Under the pieces are notes generated by a model. It made no database searches and was not told the DNA's origin. It was given only the letters and a program-made list of their open reading frames with translations. From Listeria weihenstephanensis (GTDB taxonomy: Bacteria; Bacillota; Bacilli; Lactobacillales; Listeriaceae): a DNA stretch of 64,000 nucleotides. This document shows positions 36,030-45,004 of this stretch, piece after piece. A program made the position numbers and the translations under genes. Location: the NCBI RefSeq assembly GCF_003534205.1, contig NZ_CP011102.1, positions 3,174,036 through 3,238,035 of the forward strand. Reading direction: 5' to 3'. Each line of letters begins with the position of its first letter. Within the stretch, counting starts at the first letter, position 1.

Positions 36030-37790
36030 TTATTTGGGCATCACTGGTAATTGAAGATAAGAAGCGTATTCTCCACCAGTATGAAGCACGTGAACGCCTT
36101 TATTATCTGGCGTACAACCTGGTGTTCCTGGCATTACTGAGCCAAGTTCGTCTTTTGTACTGATAACAACTCTTAACGTTTCTCCGGTTTCATAAGATAG
36201 ACCTAATGGACTTAGAACGATATCTAGTTCCACAATTTCACCTTGCGCTAGTTTCTCCACTTTGTCAAAACTGTAAGCAGGAATTTCATCGGTAGCCATT
36301 TTGCCATCAAGTTGACGCATCGAAGCACGAAGACGTCCCCATGGACCTTTGTAACGTAAAGCGGATGCTCCTTCTTGCGTGAAATCTTGAAGAGCTGCGC
36401 CGTGGTTTGGAACAACGAATTCGCTCAAAACATTGCCTAGCTTATCGATTTTTTGAACCCAAACGAAGACATCCATATCATCATAACCGTCCACTTCCAT
36501 AAACAATTTCGCTTTTGGATAACCAACGAAATGCGTTTCTTTGTCGAAGGTCATTTGGAAGGAAGTGCGACCTGGAACGCTATTGGAAACATATTTTACT
36601 GGAAAATCTTCTGATTCTGGATTTTCTTGTAACGCGCGGAATTTACCATTCATATAGAAGCGTTTATTTTCACTAGCTGCTGGTGGGAACGTTTCTGCGG
36701 GTATATCCGTTTGGTTGCTACCATGAAAATCAAGAAGGGAATAGCGTACTGTCGGTGTGTTTGTCCAACCGTTATCTTTGCCAAGTAAATAGTAGTCAAA
36801 GAAGCGGCGCAATTCTTCTGTATTAGCTTCATCATAATAATATGGCCATTCTTGACGATCATGGATACGAAGCCATTTTTCAGTGGAGCCGAGTGTGCGC
36901 CATGAACGGAAGGTACCCATTGTGTGTAATGTGTTGGAATAGCTTGCTATAACGAAAACTGGGACAGTAATTTTGCTTGCATCGGCAACTTTGTCTTTCC
37001 AAATTGCGGCATCAGCCCTTGGATAAGCACCCATTTCTTTTACTAAGTCTTCACGTTTGGCACCTTTAGCGCTGACGTGATTTACTTGCAAGCGTTCAAT
37101 GAAATTTTGATCAGGAATACCACCGATAAAAGCTAAATCGCGATAACCGTCCGCAAGACCTTCTGTTGGGTTGATACAAGTTAAGTGTGGTGGCTGTTCT
37201 GCTGCGATATACCATTGTGAAAAGGCTAGATAGGATGTTCCGGTAAGGGCTGTTTTGCCGTTCGACCAAGATTGAGCAGCTAGCCATTCGATTAAATCAT
37301 AACCGTCTTCTGCCTCCTGGGAACCGATCATCGTTGTGTCGCCCTCACTATGAGCGATACCGCGCATATCTGGATTACAAACGGCGTAACCATGCGCACA
37401 CCAGTAAGCTGGATCAGGCGCTTCGAATTTCGTTAGACCTGAATTCCACGCGTTCCCCATACCTAACATATTGAAAAGGTTTTTGTAACGCGGTGCAGTT
37501 CCAGCGCTCTTACCGTAAGGGCTCCACGCGATGAGAGTTGGGACTTTTTCTTCTGTAATTGGTAAATAGATATCTGTGTAAATCGTGATACCGTCGCGCA
37601 ATTTAACAGGCACGTCTTTTAACATTCTAATATCTGTAGTCAGTGGTTTAAAGCCTTCTGCGATTAATTGGCCTTTTTTCAAGATGACTTCTTTCGTTTC
37701 AAATGGGCTAAGGACGCCGTGTTCGATACCATTGTCGATATATTCGAAAGCTGGGCTAAAGTGCATTTTTTCTGTAATTTTTGCAGTCAT
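36030..37790 (-). CDS. CocE/NonD family (S15) alpha/beta hydrolase
   Basis: 586 aa from the ATG at 37788-37790, 7 bp after GGAGGT. The nucleophile elbow is GKTALTGTSYLAF (Ser in G-T-S-Y), with the family segment PVKLRDGITIYTDIYLP at the start, and WSPYGKS plus NPDMRGIAHSEGD nearby; the C-terminal jelly-roll runs from about residue 380. Relatives hydrolyse cocaine, cephalosporin or glutaryl esters, or cut X-Pro peptides. No signal peptide, so cytoplasmic. Substrate unknown. Confidence 0.88.
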   Translation of the reverse strand: MTAKITEKMHFSPAFEYIDNGIEHGVLSPFETKEVILKKGQLIAEGFKPLTTDIRMLKDVPVKLRDGITIYTDIYLPITEEKVPTLIAWSPYGKSAGTAPRYKNLFNMLGMGNAWNSGLTKFEAPDPAYWCAHGYAVCNPDMRGIAHSEGDTTMIGSQEAEDGYDLIEWLAAQSWSNGKTALTGTSYLAFSQWYIAAEQPPHLTCINPTEGLADGYRDLAFIGGIPDQNFIERLQVNHVSAKGAKREDLVKEMGAYPRADAAIWKDKVADASKITVPVFVIASYSNTLHTMGTFRSWRTLGSTEKWLRIHDRQEWPYYYDEANTEELRRFFDYYLLGKDNGWTNTPTVRYSLLDFHGSNQTDIPAETFPPAASENKRFYMNGKFRALQENPESEDFPVKYVSNSVPGRTSFQMTFDKETHFVGYPKAKLFMEVDGYDDMDVFVWVQKIDKLGNVLSEFVVPNHGAALQDFTQEGASALRYKGPWGRLRASMRQLDGKMATDEIPAYSFDKVEKLAQGEIVELDIVLSPLGLSYETGETLRVVISTKDELGSVMPGTPGCTPDNKGVHVLHTGGEYASYLQLPVMPK

Positions 37791-37986
37791 TTGTATTACC
37801 TCCAAGAGTTATATTATCAATCTTCTCTACACCTCAAATTATACAGCCGCCAGTTTCGGAAGTACAATTGCAATTTCGGATACTTGATGCGTGGATATCA
37901 GTGGTATTCACAAAACGGATATCATGCTCAAAATTACCAGGAAATCCAACGTCACGACCAAAGTAGCAAAATAATTGGGCACCAAA

Positions 37987-38014
37987 AAACACGGAGAAAT
38001 GACCCCCCGTGCCT
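37987..38014 (-). terminator. Short intrinsic terminator after the 53-aa protein gene
   Basis: CACGG and CCGTG with T6 on the minus strand; 5-6 bp stem, so moderate strength. Confidence 0.5.
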
Positions 38015-38029
38015 GATTCATGTATTTCA

Positions 38030-38191
38030 CTATGTTTTCGTTCTTTTTAAATAAAATCTCATAAATATGCCGTAGAGAACAATGACCACGAGGCTAATAC
38101 TAAAAACCCTATCTGATGCCCATCCAAAAACAAGCGCCACCAGCATTGCTAATACCAATATAACATAGACTCCAATCACCAAAATTTTCAT
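38030..38191 (-). CDS. Small membrane protein, 53 aa
   Basis: Starts at ATG 38189-38191 after a near-perfect AAGGAGGAGG site. The chain is almost wholly hydrophobic: MKILVIGVYVILVLAMLVAL, then FGWASDR, a second helix SISLVVIVLYGIF and a basic tail RFYLKRTKT. Two short transmembrane helices with a Trp-Ala-Ser turn are predicted. No family recognised. It lies directly downstream of the cassette-2 peptide gene, separated by that gene's hairpin, so an immunity role is conceivable but unproven. Confidence 0.6.
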   Translation of the reverse strand: MKILVIGVYVILVLAMLVALVFGWASDRVFSISLVVIVLYGIFMRFYLKRTKT

Positions 38192-38261
38192 ACCTGTCCT
38201 CCTCCTTGTTGTATGTGATACCTCATTATATCACGCGAGATTTATAAGGCCAATGCAAAAC

Positions 38262-38303
38262 AAAGCGGCGAAAACCCCGTATATAGGACCTCCACCGCTT
38301 TAC
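38262..38303 (-). terminator. Hairpin after cassette-2 peptide gene
   Basis: AAAGCGG and CCGCTTT arms enclose a weaker inner stem (GGAGGTCC region against GGGGTTTT); the T tract is interrupted. Likely a leaky terminator. Confidence 0.55.
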
Positions 38304-38597
38304 TTACCGATAATATTTCTTAGTACTAGAATCATAGTAAGTGAGCACCGAGACATATCTATTATAATTCCATCCACTACTAACTTTATTAGTCGATGTG
38401 GAATACCAGTATGCGTTATTTGAAACACCTCTTGATACAGAAGATACATACGTTCTTTTACCTGTAATCGAATTGATATCGAACCGTTCTTGATATGGAA
38501 CCGTTTTAGCGTAGGCACCTGGCTGAATCGCTAACACCAAGGCCACTAATAAAATAGCCGATAATATAACTTTATACATATTTCGTTTCGTATTCAT
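38304..38597 (-). CDS. Small Sec-secreted peptide, cassette 2 (bacteriocin-like candidate)
   Basis: 97 aa. Signal peptide of 30 residues (MNTKRNMYKVILSAILLVAL) ending in AYA before KTVPYQ. The 67-residue mature part aligns without gaps to the cassette-1 peptide with 44 identical positions, including KxVPY, FDIN, NNAYW, SSGWNY, RY and the terminal TKKYY. No Cys. AGGGAGGG ribosome site. Third gene of ATPase-permease-peptide set 2, 24 bp after the permease. Confidence 0.75.
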   Translation of the reverse strand: MNTKRNMYKVILSAILLVALVLAIQPGAYAKTVPYQERFDINSITGKRTYVSSVSRGVSNNAYWYSTSTNKVSSGWNYNRYVSVLTYYDSSTKKYYR

Positions 38598-38621
38598 GTT
38601 ACCCTCCCTTTATTCTACCGA

Positions 38622-39818
38622 TCAAATATTGTTCAGTAATTCACTATTTTTAATACTTGAACCTAGCGTTATCATACTTCTCCTACGAATATCTATCCCA
38701 TAAATTAAAACTAGCAAAACCACAATCGTAGCTACCAAAACAAAAATACCATTTATAAACGTAATATTCCCGTTATCACACAATAAAGCCAAAGTATTAT
38801 CACAAATCGATGTTGCGTTAAAATAACTACCCGGTAATAAATGCGCCCACCGGTTCAGCGGCTCAATTTTACCTACTGCTAGAACTGGAGTGGCCAGTAC
38901 TAACAATGAAATAAATAACGTTGGCATTGCGCGTCGGCAAATTTTACTGATAAAATCTATGGTTAATATAACGACAACGATAGCTAAAATCTGCAAACAT
39001 ACCGTCTGCCATAAGAGTTCTCCAACTGGCTTTGTTACTATTTCAGATCCAGTATTTAGAGCCATCGGATATTTCAAACTCCCTGCACCTGATAATAAGC
39101 TCGCTGATAAATATGCCGTCACACCGCTCAGAACATAGGAAAAGATTGCTATCGATAAGGCGAAAAGCAGCCTTTCAGATGTTCCTCTTACATATTTTTG
39201 CGGGAATAGTAATGATCGATCTAGATTATTTCTAAATCGATTGGTAAACACTGTATTTAACGTAAAACAAAGTATTATCACGAAAAGCACAGGGAAAAAA
39301 TTAGCTAGCATGCGATACAAAAAAGTCACTCCTTGTACCTCTAAATCTTCCTGATCAGCCTTAATATCCAGCTTTTCTAGTTTCTCATAAACAACAATTT
39401 GCCGGAGAATCGCCTCTTTAAGTTCTGTCGAAAACTGTGCTTCACTGGCGTTCGTCCCATACGCTTCTTTCAAAAATCGAATCTTCCACTTGTAGGCTTC
39501 CGACCAATCCTCATTTTTATACAAACTAACCATCCGTTCTTGCTCCTGTATTCGTATGTTACTTGCATCTTGGTTCGCCTTAAAATCTGCCTTTTCTTCC
39601 TCTGTTTCAGCTAATTCTTTCATTGTCTGTTCATTTAAATCACGCATCGCTTTATTCGTTTTTATTTCATCCTGCGCCATAGCTAGAAAATTACTCTCCG
39701 CCCCAACACGCGTATTCATAACTATGACAAATAGAATAGCTGCGACAAAGATAACTATCGGTATTAGATTCCCTTTATTTTTATAGAATTTTTTTAAATA
39801 TAGCTTTTGTTGCGCCAT
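38622..39818 (-). CDS. ABC transporter permease with large extracellular loop, cassette 2
   Basis: 398 aa from the ATG at 39816-39818, which matches the start of its paralogue (MAQQKLYLKKFYKNKGN against MGQQKLFFKQFYKNKGN); it begins 2 bp after the ATPase stop. Same layout: one helix, a charged 135-residue outside part (NEQTMKELAETEEEKADFK), then about five helices. NRFRNNLDRSLLFPQKYVRG is conserved. The C-terminus is about 13 residues longer than in cassette 1. Confidence 0.8.
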   Translation of the reverse strand: MAQQKLYLKKFYKNKGNLIPIVIFVAAILFVIVMNTRVGAESNFLAMAQDEIKTNKAMRDLNEQTMKELAETEEEKADFKANQDASNIRIQEQERMVSLYKNEDWSEAYKWKIRFLKEAYGTNASEAQFSTELKEAILRQIVVYEKLEKLDIKADQEDLEVQGVTFLYRMLANFFPVLFVIILCFTLNTVFTNRFRNNLDRSLLFPQKYVRGTSERLLFALSIAIFSYVLSGVTAYLSASLLSGAGSLKYPMALNTGSEIVTKPVGELLWQTVCLQILAIVVVILTIDFISKICRRAMPTLFISLLVLATPVLAVGKIEPLNRWAHLLPGSYFNATSICDNTLALLCDNGNITFINGIFVLVATIVVLLVLIYGIDIRRRSMITLGSSIKNSELLNNI

Positions 39819-39820
39819 TA

Positions 39821-40459
39821 TCAATATCCCCTCCGACCATCGCTCCATTCCTTGTTAATTATGTAATGAACTTTATCAGAAATACTATGAAGATTATCAT
39901 TTTGGTGAGATGAGAAGATAATACATTTCCCTTGTTGCTTGGCTTCACTCATAAATTCTATAAACCGTTTTTGATTGGCTTCATCAAGTCCATTCATAGG
40001 TTCATCCATCAACCAATAATCCGTATTACTTACTGCATACATCGCCAAAACTATTCTTTGCTTCATGCCTAAAGAATAGTTTCGAATTGGCAATCTCACA
40101 AATTCATCTAAATCCCAGTACTGAATAACCTCACCAATATTCGTCTCATTATCCGCCCAACTGGCATTCACAAACTCAAGATAATCTAGCCCAGATAAAT
40201 GCCCATCTAACCAATCTGAAGTTTCATAGTAAAATAGTTTTTTTCGTGTCGCGACCAACTCTAACCGCTTACCGTTATCCACTACATAAACTGTACCATT
40301 TTGCGCCTTTGTCAATCCAGCTAAAATTCGGAGCAATGTCGTTTTTCCAGAACCATTTGTAGCAACAATTCCATAGGCTTTCCCACCCTCAAATTCCGCA
40401 TTCATATCTTTCAAAAGCATCTCCCTGGCGACCATCGTTAAATTCTCTACTTTTAGCAT
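39821..40459 (-). CDS. ABC transporter ATP-binding protein, cassette 2
   Basis: 212 aa. Walker A ATNGSGKTTLLR, signature SLGMKQRIVLAM, Walker B YWLMDEPMNGLD, switch His in FSSHQND. Very similar to the ATPase at 34096 (the MDEPMNGLDEANQKRF block is the same). AGAGGTGAT site before the ATG. First gene of cassette 2; upstream 213 bp to the phosphate transporter holds its promoter. Confidence 0.88.
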   Translation of the reverse strand: MLKVENLTMVAREMLLKDMNAEFEGGKAYGIVATNGSGKTTLLRILAGLTKAQNGTVYVVDNGKRLELVATRKKLFYYETSDWLDGHLSGLDYLEFVNASWADNETNIGEVIQYWDLDEFVRLPIRNYSLGMKQRIVLAMYAVSNTDYWLMDEPMNGLDEANQKRFIEFMSEAKQQGKCIIFSSHQNDNLHSISDKVHYIINKEWSDGRRGY

Positions 40460-40672
40460 ACATCACCTCTTCGCTGTTGATGAAAACAGCATAACACAAA
40501 ATTTCACTCCTCGTTTTTATAGACAGAAAAAAATGCCACAGTATAAACTACCTAGCATTTCAAATCTACTATTTTTTTATTAGAATCATATACTTTTCTA
40601 TCCATCCTATGAATAAATGAAACCTCGACGCCAATATAAACCAGAAATCTAATCTATATTGATCTTTTCCAA

Positions 40673-41677
40673 TCATAAAAATATCGCAGCCGCAATCCAG
40701 TACACAACCGCCGCCATAATCCCCGCGCAAGGCAATGTAATCATCCAAGTTACCAGCATACTTTTTCCTGTACGCCAGTTTACTTCCTTCTTATGATTCG
40801 CCGTCCCCACGCCCATCAGTGAGCTATCGATTACCTGCGTCGAACTAATTGGCAAATGAATCAGCGTCGCACTCATAATCACCGATAGCGACCCTAGATC
40901 TGCCGCAACACCTGTCACAGGCTCAATTTTCATGATTTTTGTGCCAACTGTTTTTATAATCCGGTAACCGCCAATCGAGGAACCGAGCGCCATCGCGGCC
41001 GCACAACTCACTTGAACCCAGAACGGAATCGTGGAATCCGACTGTAAACCGCTCGCAATCAGCGCCAGTGTAATGATTCCCATCGTTTTCTGCGCATCAT
41101 TCGTTCCGTGTGCATAGGCTTGCATCGCCGTTGTCCCAATTTGAGCAATCCGGAAATGTCGATTCGTCTGCACCAACTTTTTATTCCGAAAAATGAATTT
41201 GAACAGCGAATAAATCAAATAACCGACTGAAAAACCAATAATCGGCGACACAATCAGCGCAATGATAATCGTTGAAAATCCACCCCAGTTTAGCACGCCA
41301 AAACTACCTGCAGAAGCAATCGCAGCCCCAGCAATCGATCCGATCAACGCATGTGAAGAACTACTCGGCATCTTCGCAACCCACGTCATCAAATTCCACA
41401 TCACTGCCGAAATTAGCGCGCACAAAACAACAAATTCCCCGTTCTTCAGCGCAAACGGATCAACAATATCCGAAGTCAGCGCTACAGCCACACCCGTAAA
41501 CGAAATCGCGCCTAGAAAATTCATTACTGCCGCAATCCCGATCGCCACACGAGGTTTCAGCGCCCGCGTCGATATACTCGTCGCCACCGCATTCGCAATA
41601 TCGTGAAATCCATTTATGAAATCGAAGGCCAAGCCAACAATCACGATTATAATTGTAATTAAAAGCACCGAATCCAT
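40673..41677 (-). CDS. PiT family inorganic phosphate transporter
   Basis: 334 aa, about ten helices. The two PiT signature copies are visible: GFHDIANAVATSISTRAL near residue 23 and AHGTNDAQKTMGIITLAL near residue 190. It brings phosphate in with protons or sodium. Length is normal for bacterial PitA-type proteins. No PhoU-like (DUF47) gene is next to it in this window, unlike many genomes. The end of the frame lies at the window's intergenic A-rich hairpin (about 40527-40556). Confidence 0.9.
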   Translation of the reverse strand: MDSVLLITIIIVIVGLAFDFINGFHDIANAVATSISTRALKPRVAIGIAAVMNFLGAISFTGVAVALTSDIVDPFALKNGEFVVLCALISAVMWNLMTWVAKMPSSSSHALIGSIAGAAIASAGSFGVLNWGGFSTIIIALIVSPIIGFSVGYLIYSLFKFIFRNKKLVQTNRHFRIAQIGTTAMQAYAHGTNDAQKTMGIITLALIASGLQSDSTIPFWVQVSCAAAMALGSSIGGYRIIKTVGTKIMKIEPVTGVAADLGSLSVIMSATLIHLPISSTQVIDSSLMGVGTANHKKEVNWRTGKSMLVTWMITLPCAGIMAAVVYWIAAAIFL

Positions 41678-41767
41678 TCAACATTCCCCTAATCTGATCG
41701 CATTTATTTGTATATACCCTATTTTGCTCCTGAAATAGAGTAAATTCAAGTTTTAACACACTAAACC

Positions 41768-41796
41768 AAAAAAAACGCCCCAATAAAGGAACGTTT
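41768..41796 (-). terminator. Intrinsic terminator after amino-acid permease
   Basis: On the minus strand AACGTTCC and GGGGCGTT arms followed by T8. Confidence 0.75.
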
Positions 41797-41804
41797 CCAA
41801 GTTA

Positions 41805-43187
41805 TTAATCTAAATCTGGCGCACCAGCTTCTTGCTTTTGCCCTCTTGATTTGCGAATGAAATAAATCCCAATCAAAAGTATAAACCAGACAGGCGTCAC
41901 GAATAGTGCTACACGTGTATCTTCCGCTAACGCTAGAACGACTAGAATAAACGCAAGGAACGCGAGAATAACGTAGTTCGCAACTGGATATAACGGCATT
42001 TTGAATTTACTTTTCGCCGCAAGTTCTGGGCGTGTTTTGCGATATTTCAAGTGACAGATAACTGTGATTCCCCAAATATACAAGAAACACACTGTTGAAA
42101 TACTCGTGATTAGCGTAAATACACCTTCAGGCATCACGTAGTTTAGAATAACCGCCACCAAAATAACGATTGTTGAGAAGAATAACGCATTCGCTGGAAC
42201 TTTATGAGATGTTAGTTTTGTCATTGGATACGGTGCATTTTTTTCCTTAGCTAGCGAGTAAACCATACGACTCGTACTGAAAACCGCACTATTACACGCA
42301 GATGCCGCCGAAGTTAGAACGACGAAGTTAACGATAGCCGCTGCTGCCGCAATTCCTAACGCCGCGAAAACTTGCACGAACGGGCTTTGCGCTGGGTTAA
42401 TATCATTCCATGGATAAATACTCATAATCACGATTAACGCACCAATATAGAAGATAATAATCCGAATTGGAATGTTGTTGATCGCTTTTGGAATAACTTT
42501 CTCAGGATCTTTCGTCTCACCAGCCATCAGACCGACGAGCTCGATACCCACAAAGGCGAATACGACCATCTGGAACGACAGGATAAAGCCGCTTGCACCG
42601 TTAGGGAACCAACCGCCGTGACTCCAAAGATTCGTAAAACTAGACGCACCTGCATCCGTTGAAAATCCTTTGATAATCATAAATGTACCAACGATAATCA
42701 GAGCTAAAATTGCAATAACCTTGATTAGCGCGAACCAAAACTCCATTTCGCCGAACAGCTTCACGGTTGCAAGGTTCATCACGAGCAAAATAACTAACGC
42801 GATTAATCCTGGAACCCATTGCGCCACATTCGGAAACCAGAATTGGGTGTACAGACCGACAGCCGTCAAATCCGCCATCGCAATCGAAATCCAACAGAAC
42901 CAATACGTCCAACCTGTAACGAACGCGGCTCCATTGCCAAGATAATCAAAAACAAAATCAACAAACGAGTGATAATTCAAATTCGATAACAATAATTCAC
43001 CGAGCGCTCGCATAATCAAAAAACAAATAATTCCTGTGATCGTGTAGGCAAAAAGGATCGATGGACCTGCTAAATGGATCGACTTCCCAGAACCAAGAAA
43101 CAACCCAGTTCCTATCGCGCCCCCAATTGCAATAAGCTGGACGTGACGATTTTTCAAGCCTCTCTCTAGCGTTTGTTCTTCTGACAT
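41805..43187 (-). CDS. Amino-acid permease, APC superfamily (AAT type)
   Basis: 460 aa, twelve helices. The family signature at the N-terminus reads LIAIGGAIGTGLFLGSG with the preceding ERGLKNRHVQ; the block FVGIELVGLMAGETKDPEKV around residue 210 fits the AAT group that takes up neutral, aromatic or basic amino acids. AAGGGGGAAG site before the ATG. A cre box lies 145 bp upstream, so it may be under carbon control. Exact substrate unknown. Confidence 0.9.
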   Translation of the reverse strand: MSEEQTLERGLKNRHVQLIAIGGAIGTGLFLGSGKSIHLAGPSILFAYTITGIICFLIMRALGELLLSNLNYHSFVDFVFDYLGNGAAFVTGWTYWFCWISIAMADLTAVGLYTQFWFPNVAQWVPGLIALVILLVMNLATVKLFGEMEFWFALIKVIAILALIIVGTFMIIKGFSTDAGASSFTNLWSHGGWFPNGASGFILSFQMVVFAFVGIELVGLMAGETKDPEKVIPKAINNIPIRIIIFYIGALIVIMSIYPWNDINPAQSPFVQVFAALGIAAAAAIVNFVVLTSAASACNSAVFSTSRMVYSLAKEKNAPYPMTKLTSHKVPANALFFSTIVILVAVILNYVMPEGVFTLITSISTVCFLYIWGITVICHLKYRKTRPELAAKSKFKMPLYPVANYVILAFLAFILVVLALAEDTRVALFVTPVWFILLIGIYFIRKSRGQKQEAGAPDLD

Positions 43188-43331
43188 ATGTACTTCCCCC
43201 TTAGTTTATCGCCAAATTTATTAACATGACCAATTCGGCAAAATCTCTAAAACACGTGACATAACATCTCTGAATGGTACCTTCTAATCATACAATAAAA
43301 ATAACAAAAACACCATAGTAATTTTTCACAA

Positions 43332-43345
43332 TGTAAACGCTATCA
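43332..43345 (-). promoter_or_regulatory. cre (CcpA-binding) site upstream of amino-acid permease
   Basis: TGTAAACGCTATCA fits the consensus TGTAANCGNTNNCA at all fixed positions. Lies in the 513-bp gap 43188-43700; the rest of that gap is AT-rich and I see no gene or clear structure in it. Confidence 0.65.
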
Positions 43346-43700
43346 TTATTATTGATTGTACCACAGAATTAGAAAGATCTACAAAGAAGAAGCCTTATAA
43401 TTATTATTTTTCTTTATAACTATTGATAAATAAAGGATATATCGAATTCGAAATTTAAATATGAAATAGACAGTGATATCGGGAGAATCTGGCTAATTGT
43501 TTTAAATATCGAATATAGTTTGTGAAAAAATGAATTTAACGGTGTTTATTTATCTATCGAAATTAGCTTTTCACCTGTTTGAGCTTACCGATAAAAAGTA
43601 TCGTTTAGCACCTATACCAATCCTCGTAAATAGGCAGAAATATTGAATACTAAGCAGAAACGCTCTATTGTTTTGTATAAGATGAAGGGGGGATTTGGAC

Positions 43701-44185
43701 ATGATTAAAGGTTTATATGAAGCACATTTACCAGTGAAGGAGTTAGATATTTCACTGGATTTTTATAAGAAATTTGACCTTGAAGTAGCGTCGGTTTCGG
43801 AAAATGTTGCTTTTGTATAGTTAGAAAAAGGCAAGAGTTGGCTGGGATTATGGAAAAGTGAGCAGGTCGAGATTCCGTATCACGCATCGATTCGGCACGT
43901 TGCTTTTTATGTAGAGAAGGAGGATATGCGTAAATCGAAGAAATGGTTGGCCGACCGAGGCATTGAGGTCATCGCGTTTTTTGGTATACCGGCTGCGCGC
44001 CGCAACTCCACGCTTCGATCTATTTCGAAGATCCAGATCGCAATGTGCTCGAACTTATCACAGCAGTGGAGCTGGATACAGCGGAAAGCACCGCCGAAAT
44101 GTCGTTTGAAGAATGGGAACAAGCTTACTGTGAGGCGATTTCGTCCCAATATGCTAGGAAATCGCGCCGACAATTTTCTTTTTGA
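43701..44185 (+). pseudogene. Decayed VOC-family gene
   Basis: The frame from ATG 43701 begins MIKGLYEAHLPVKELDIS and has the VOC feature RHVAFYVEKEDMRKSKKWLA, but codon 40 is TAG (43818-43820) where a Trp (TGG) is expected in AFV-x-LEKGKSWLG. A second lesion lies near 43980-43992: from there the sense continues in another frame as GCAPQLHASIYFEDPDRNVL to TGA at 44183. Two independent lesions make this a pseudogene rather than read error. GGGGGGATTTGG serves as the old ribosome site. Confidence 0.8.
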
Positions 44186-44400
44186 TAGAGGTTATTCACG
44201 AATTTGTAAGAACTAAGTTTGTCGCGCATCGTTTTGTCATGGTAAAGCGCGGTTTTGTACGCAGGCTGATCGTAGTAGCTCGCGAACCAGGATTCTTTGG
44301 ATAACTTAGCAACCATTCGCTTGGCGCGTTTTTCTTTAGAATCACCGAATGGAGCGACATCGATGAAGGCGGTGAGGAGTTCTAGGACAAATTGGAACAT
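44125..44400 (-). CDS. Conserved-looking hypothetical protein, 91 aa
   Basis: Starts MFQFVLELLTAFIDVAPFGD and continues with a basic region (KEKRAKRMVAKLSKESWF) and an aromatic C-terminus. GGTGAAAT lies 6 bp before the ATG, and it follows the GNAT gene by 17 bp, so the two are probably co-transcribed. Its 3' end overlaps the VOC pseudogene on the other strand by 61 bp. No family recognised; cytoplasmic or weakly membrane-bound. Confidence 0.5.
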   Translation of the reverse strand: MFQFVLELLTAFIDVAPFGDSKEKRAKRMVAKLSKESWFASYYDQPAYKTALYHDKTMRDKLSSYKFVNNLYQKENCRRDFLAYWDEIASQ

Positions 44401-44417
44401 TGGATTTCACCTGCTTC

Positions 44418-44915
44418 TTAGTTTTTTGGTGCATCAAGATAGTAAGCAAATTGATAATCATCCATCCATTCATTATCGACCCAAAATTCCCGCTTAAAAT
44501 GCGCCTCCTGAACAAAACCAAGATGCTTGTAAAATTCGATCGCATTCGTGTTAGCACCCATGACACGCATCGCAATTTTTCCAATGTTATTTTGTTCGCC
44601 GAGTTCGAATAGGCGATGAATCAGCATTTTGCCGATACCTTGGCCTTGCGCTTGTTTTGCGACCGAGATTCCGAAAAGCCATTGTCTTTGGCGTGAAGGT
44701 GCTGAACCTGGATAGTGGTAAATTAGGGAGCCTAGTACGGTGCCGTCCTCATTTTTGGCGACTAACATGTTTTGAGTCATGATGTCTTTTTTGAATTGTT
44801 CATACTCGTTTTCTTTGACGACATGCGGTGTAGTGCCTTTTAGCATGACGCTTTTTTCGATTTCCCATAGTTCGGGGATGTCGGATTCAGTTTGAGTGGT
44901 GATTTGGATTGGCAT
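44418..44915 (-). CDS. GNAT family N-acetyltransferase
   Basis: 165 aa from the ATG at 44913-44915 with AAAGGA upstream. Motif A is FGISVAKQAQGQGIGKMLIH (about residues 90-109); motif B NAIEFYKHLGFVQEAHFKRE. The N-terminal IPELWEIEKSVMLKGTTPHV is usual for the family. Substrate unknown. It heads a likely two-gene unit with the 91-aa protein. Confidence 0.88.
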   Translation of the reverse strand: MPIQITTQTESDIPELWEIEKSVMLKGTTPHVVKENEYEQFKKDIMTQNMLVAKNEDGTVLGSLIYHYPGSAPSRQRQWLFGISVAKQAQGQGIGKMLIHRLFELGEQNNIGKIAMRVMGANTNAIEFYKHLGFVQEAHFKREFWVDNEWMDDYQFAYYLDAPKN

Positions 44916-45004
44916 TTTTATCATTCCTTTTTTTAGGGTATTTGGTTCGTGTTCTGTCCAACTTAGTATAACCTATCCGCACGACTAACTGAAACCACAA
45001 CAAA

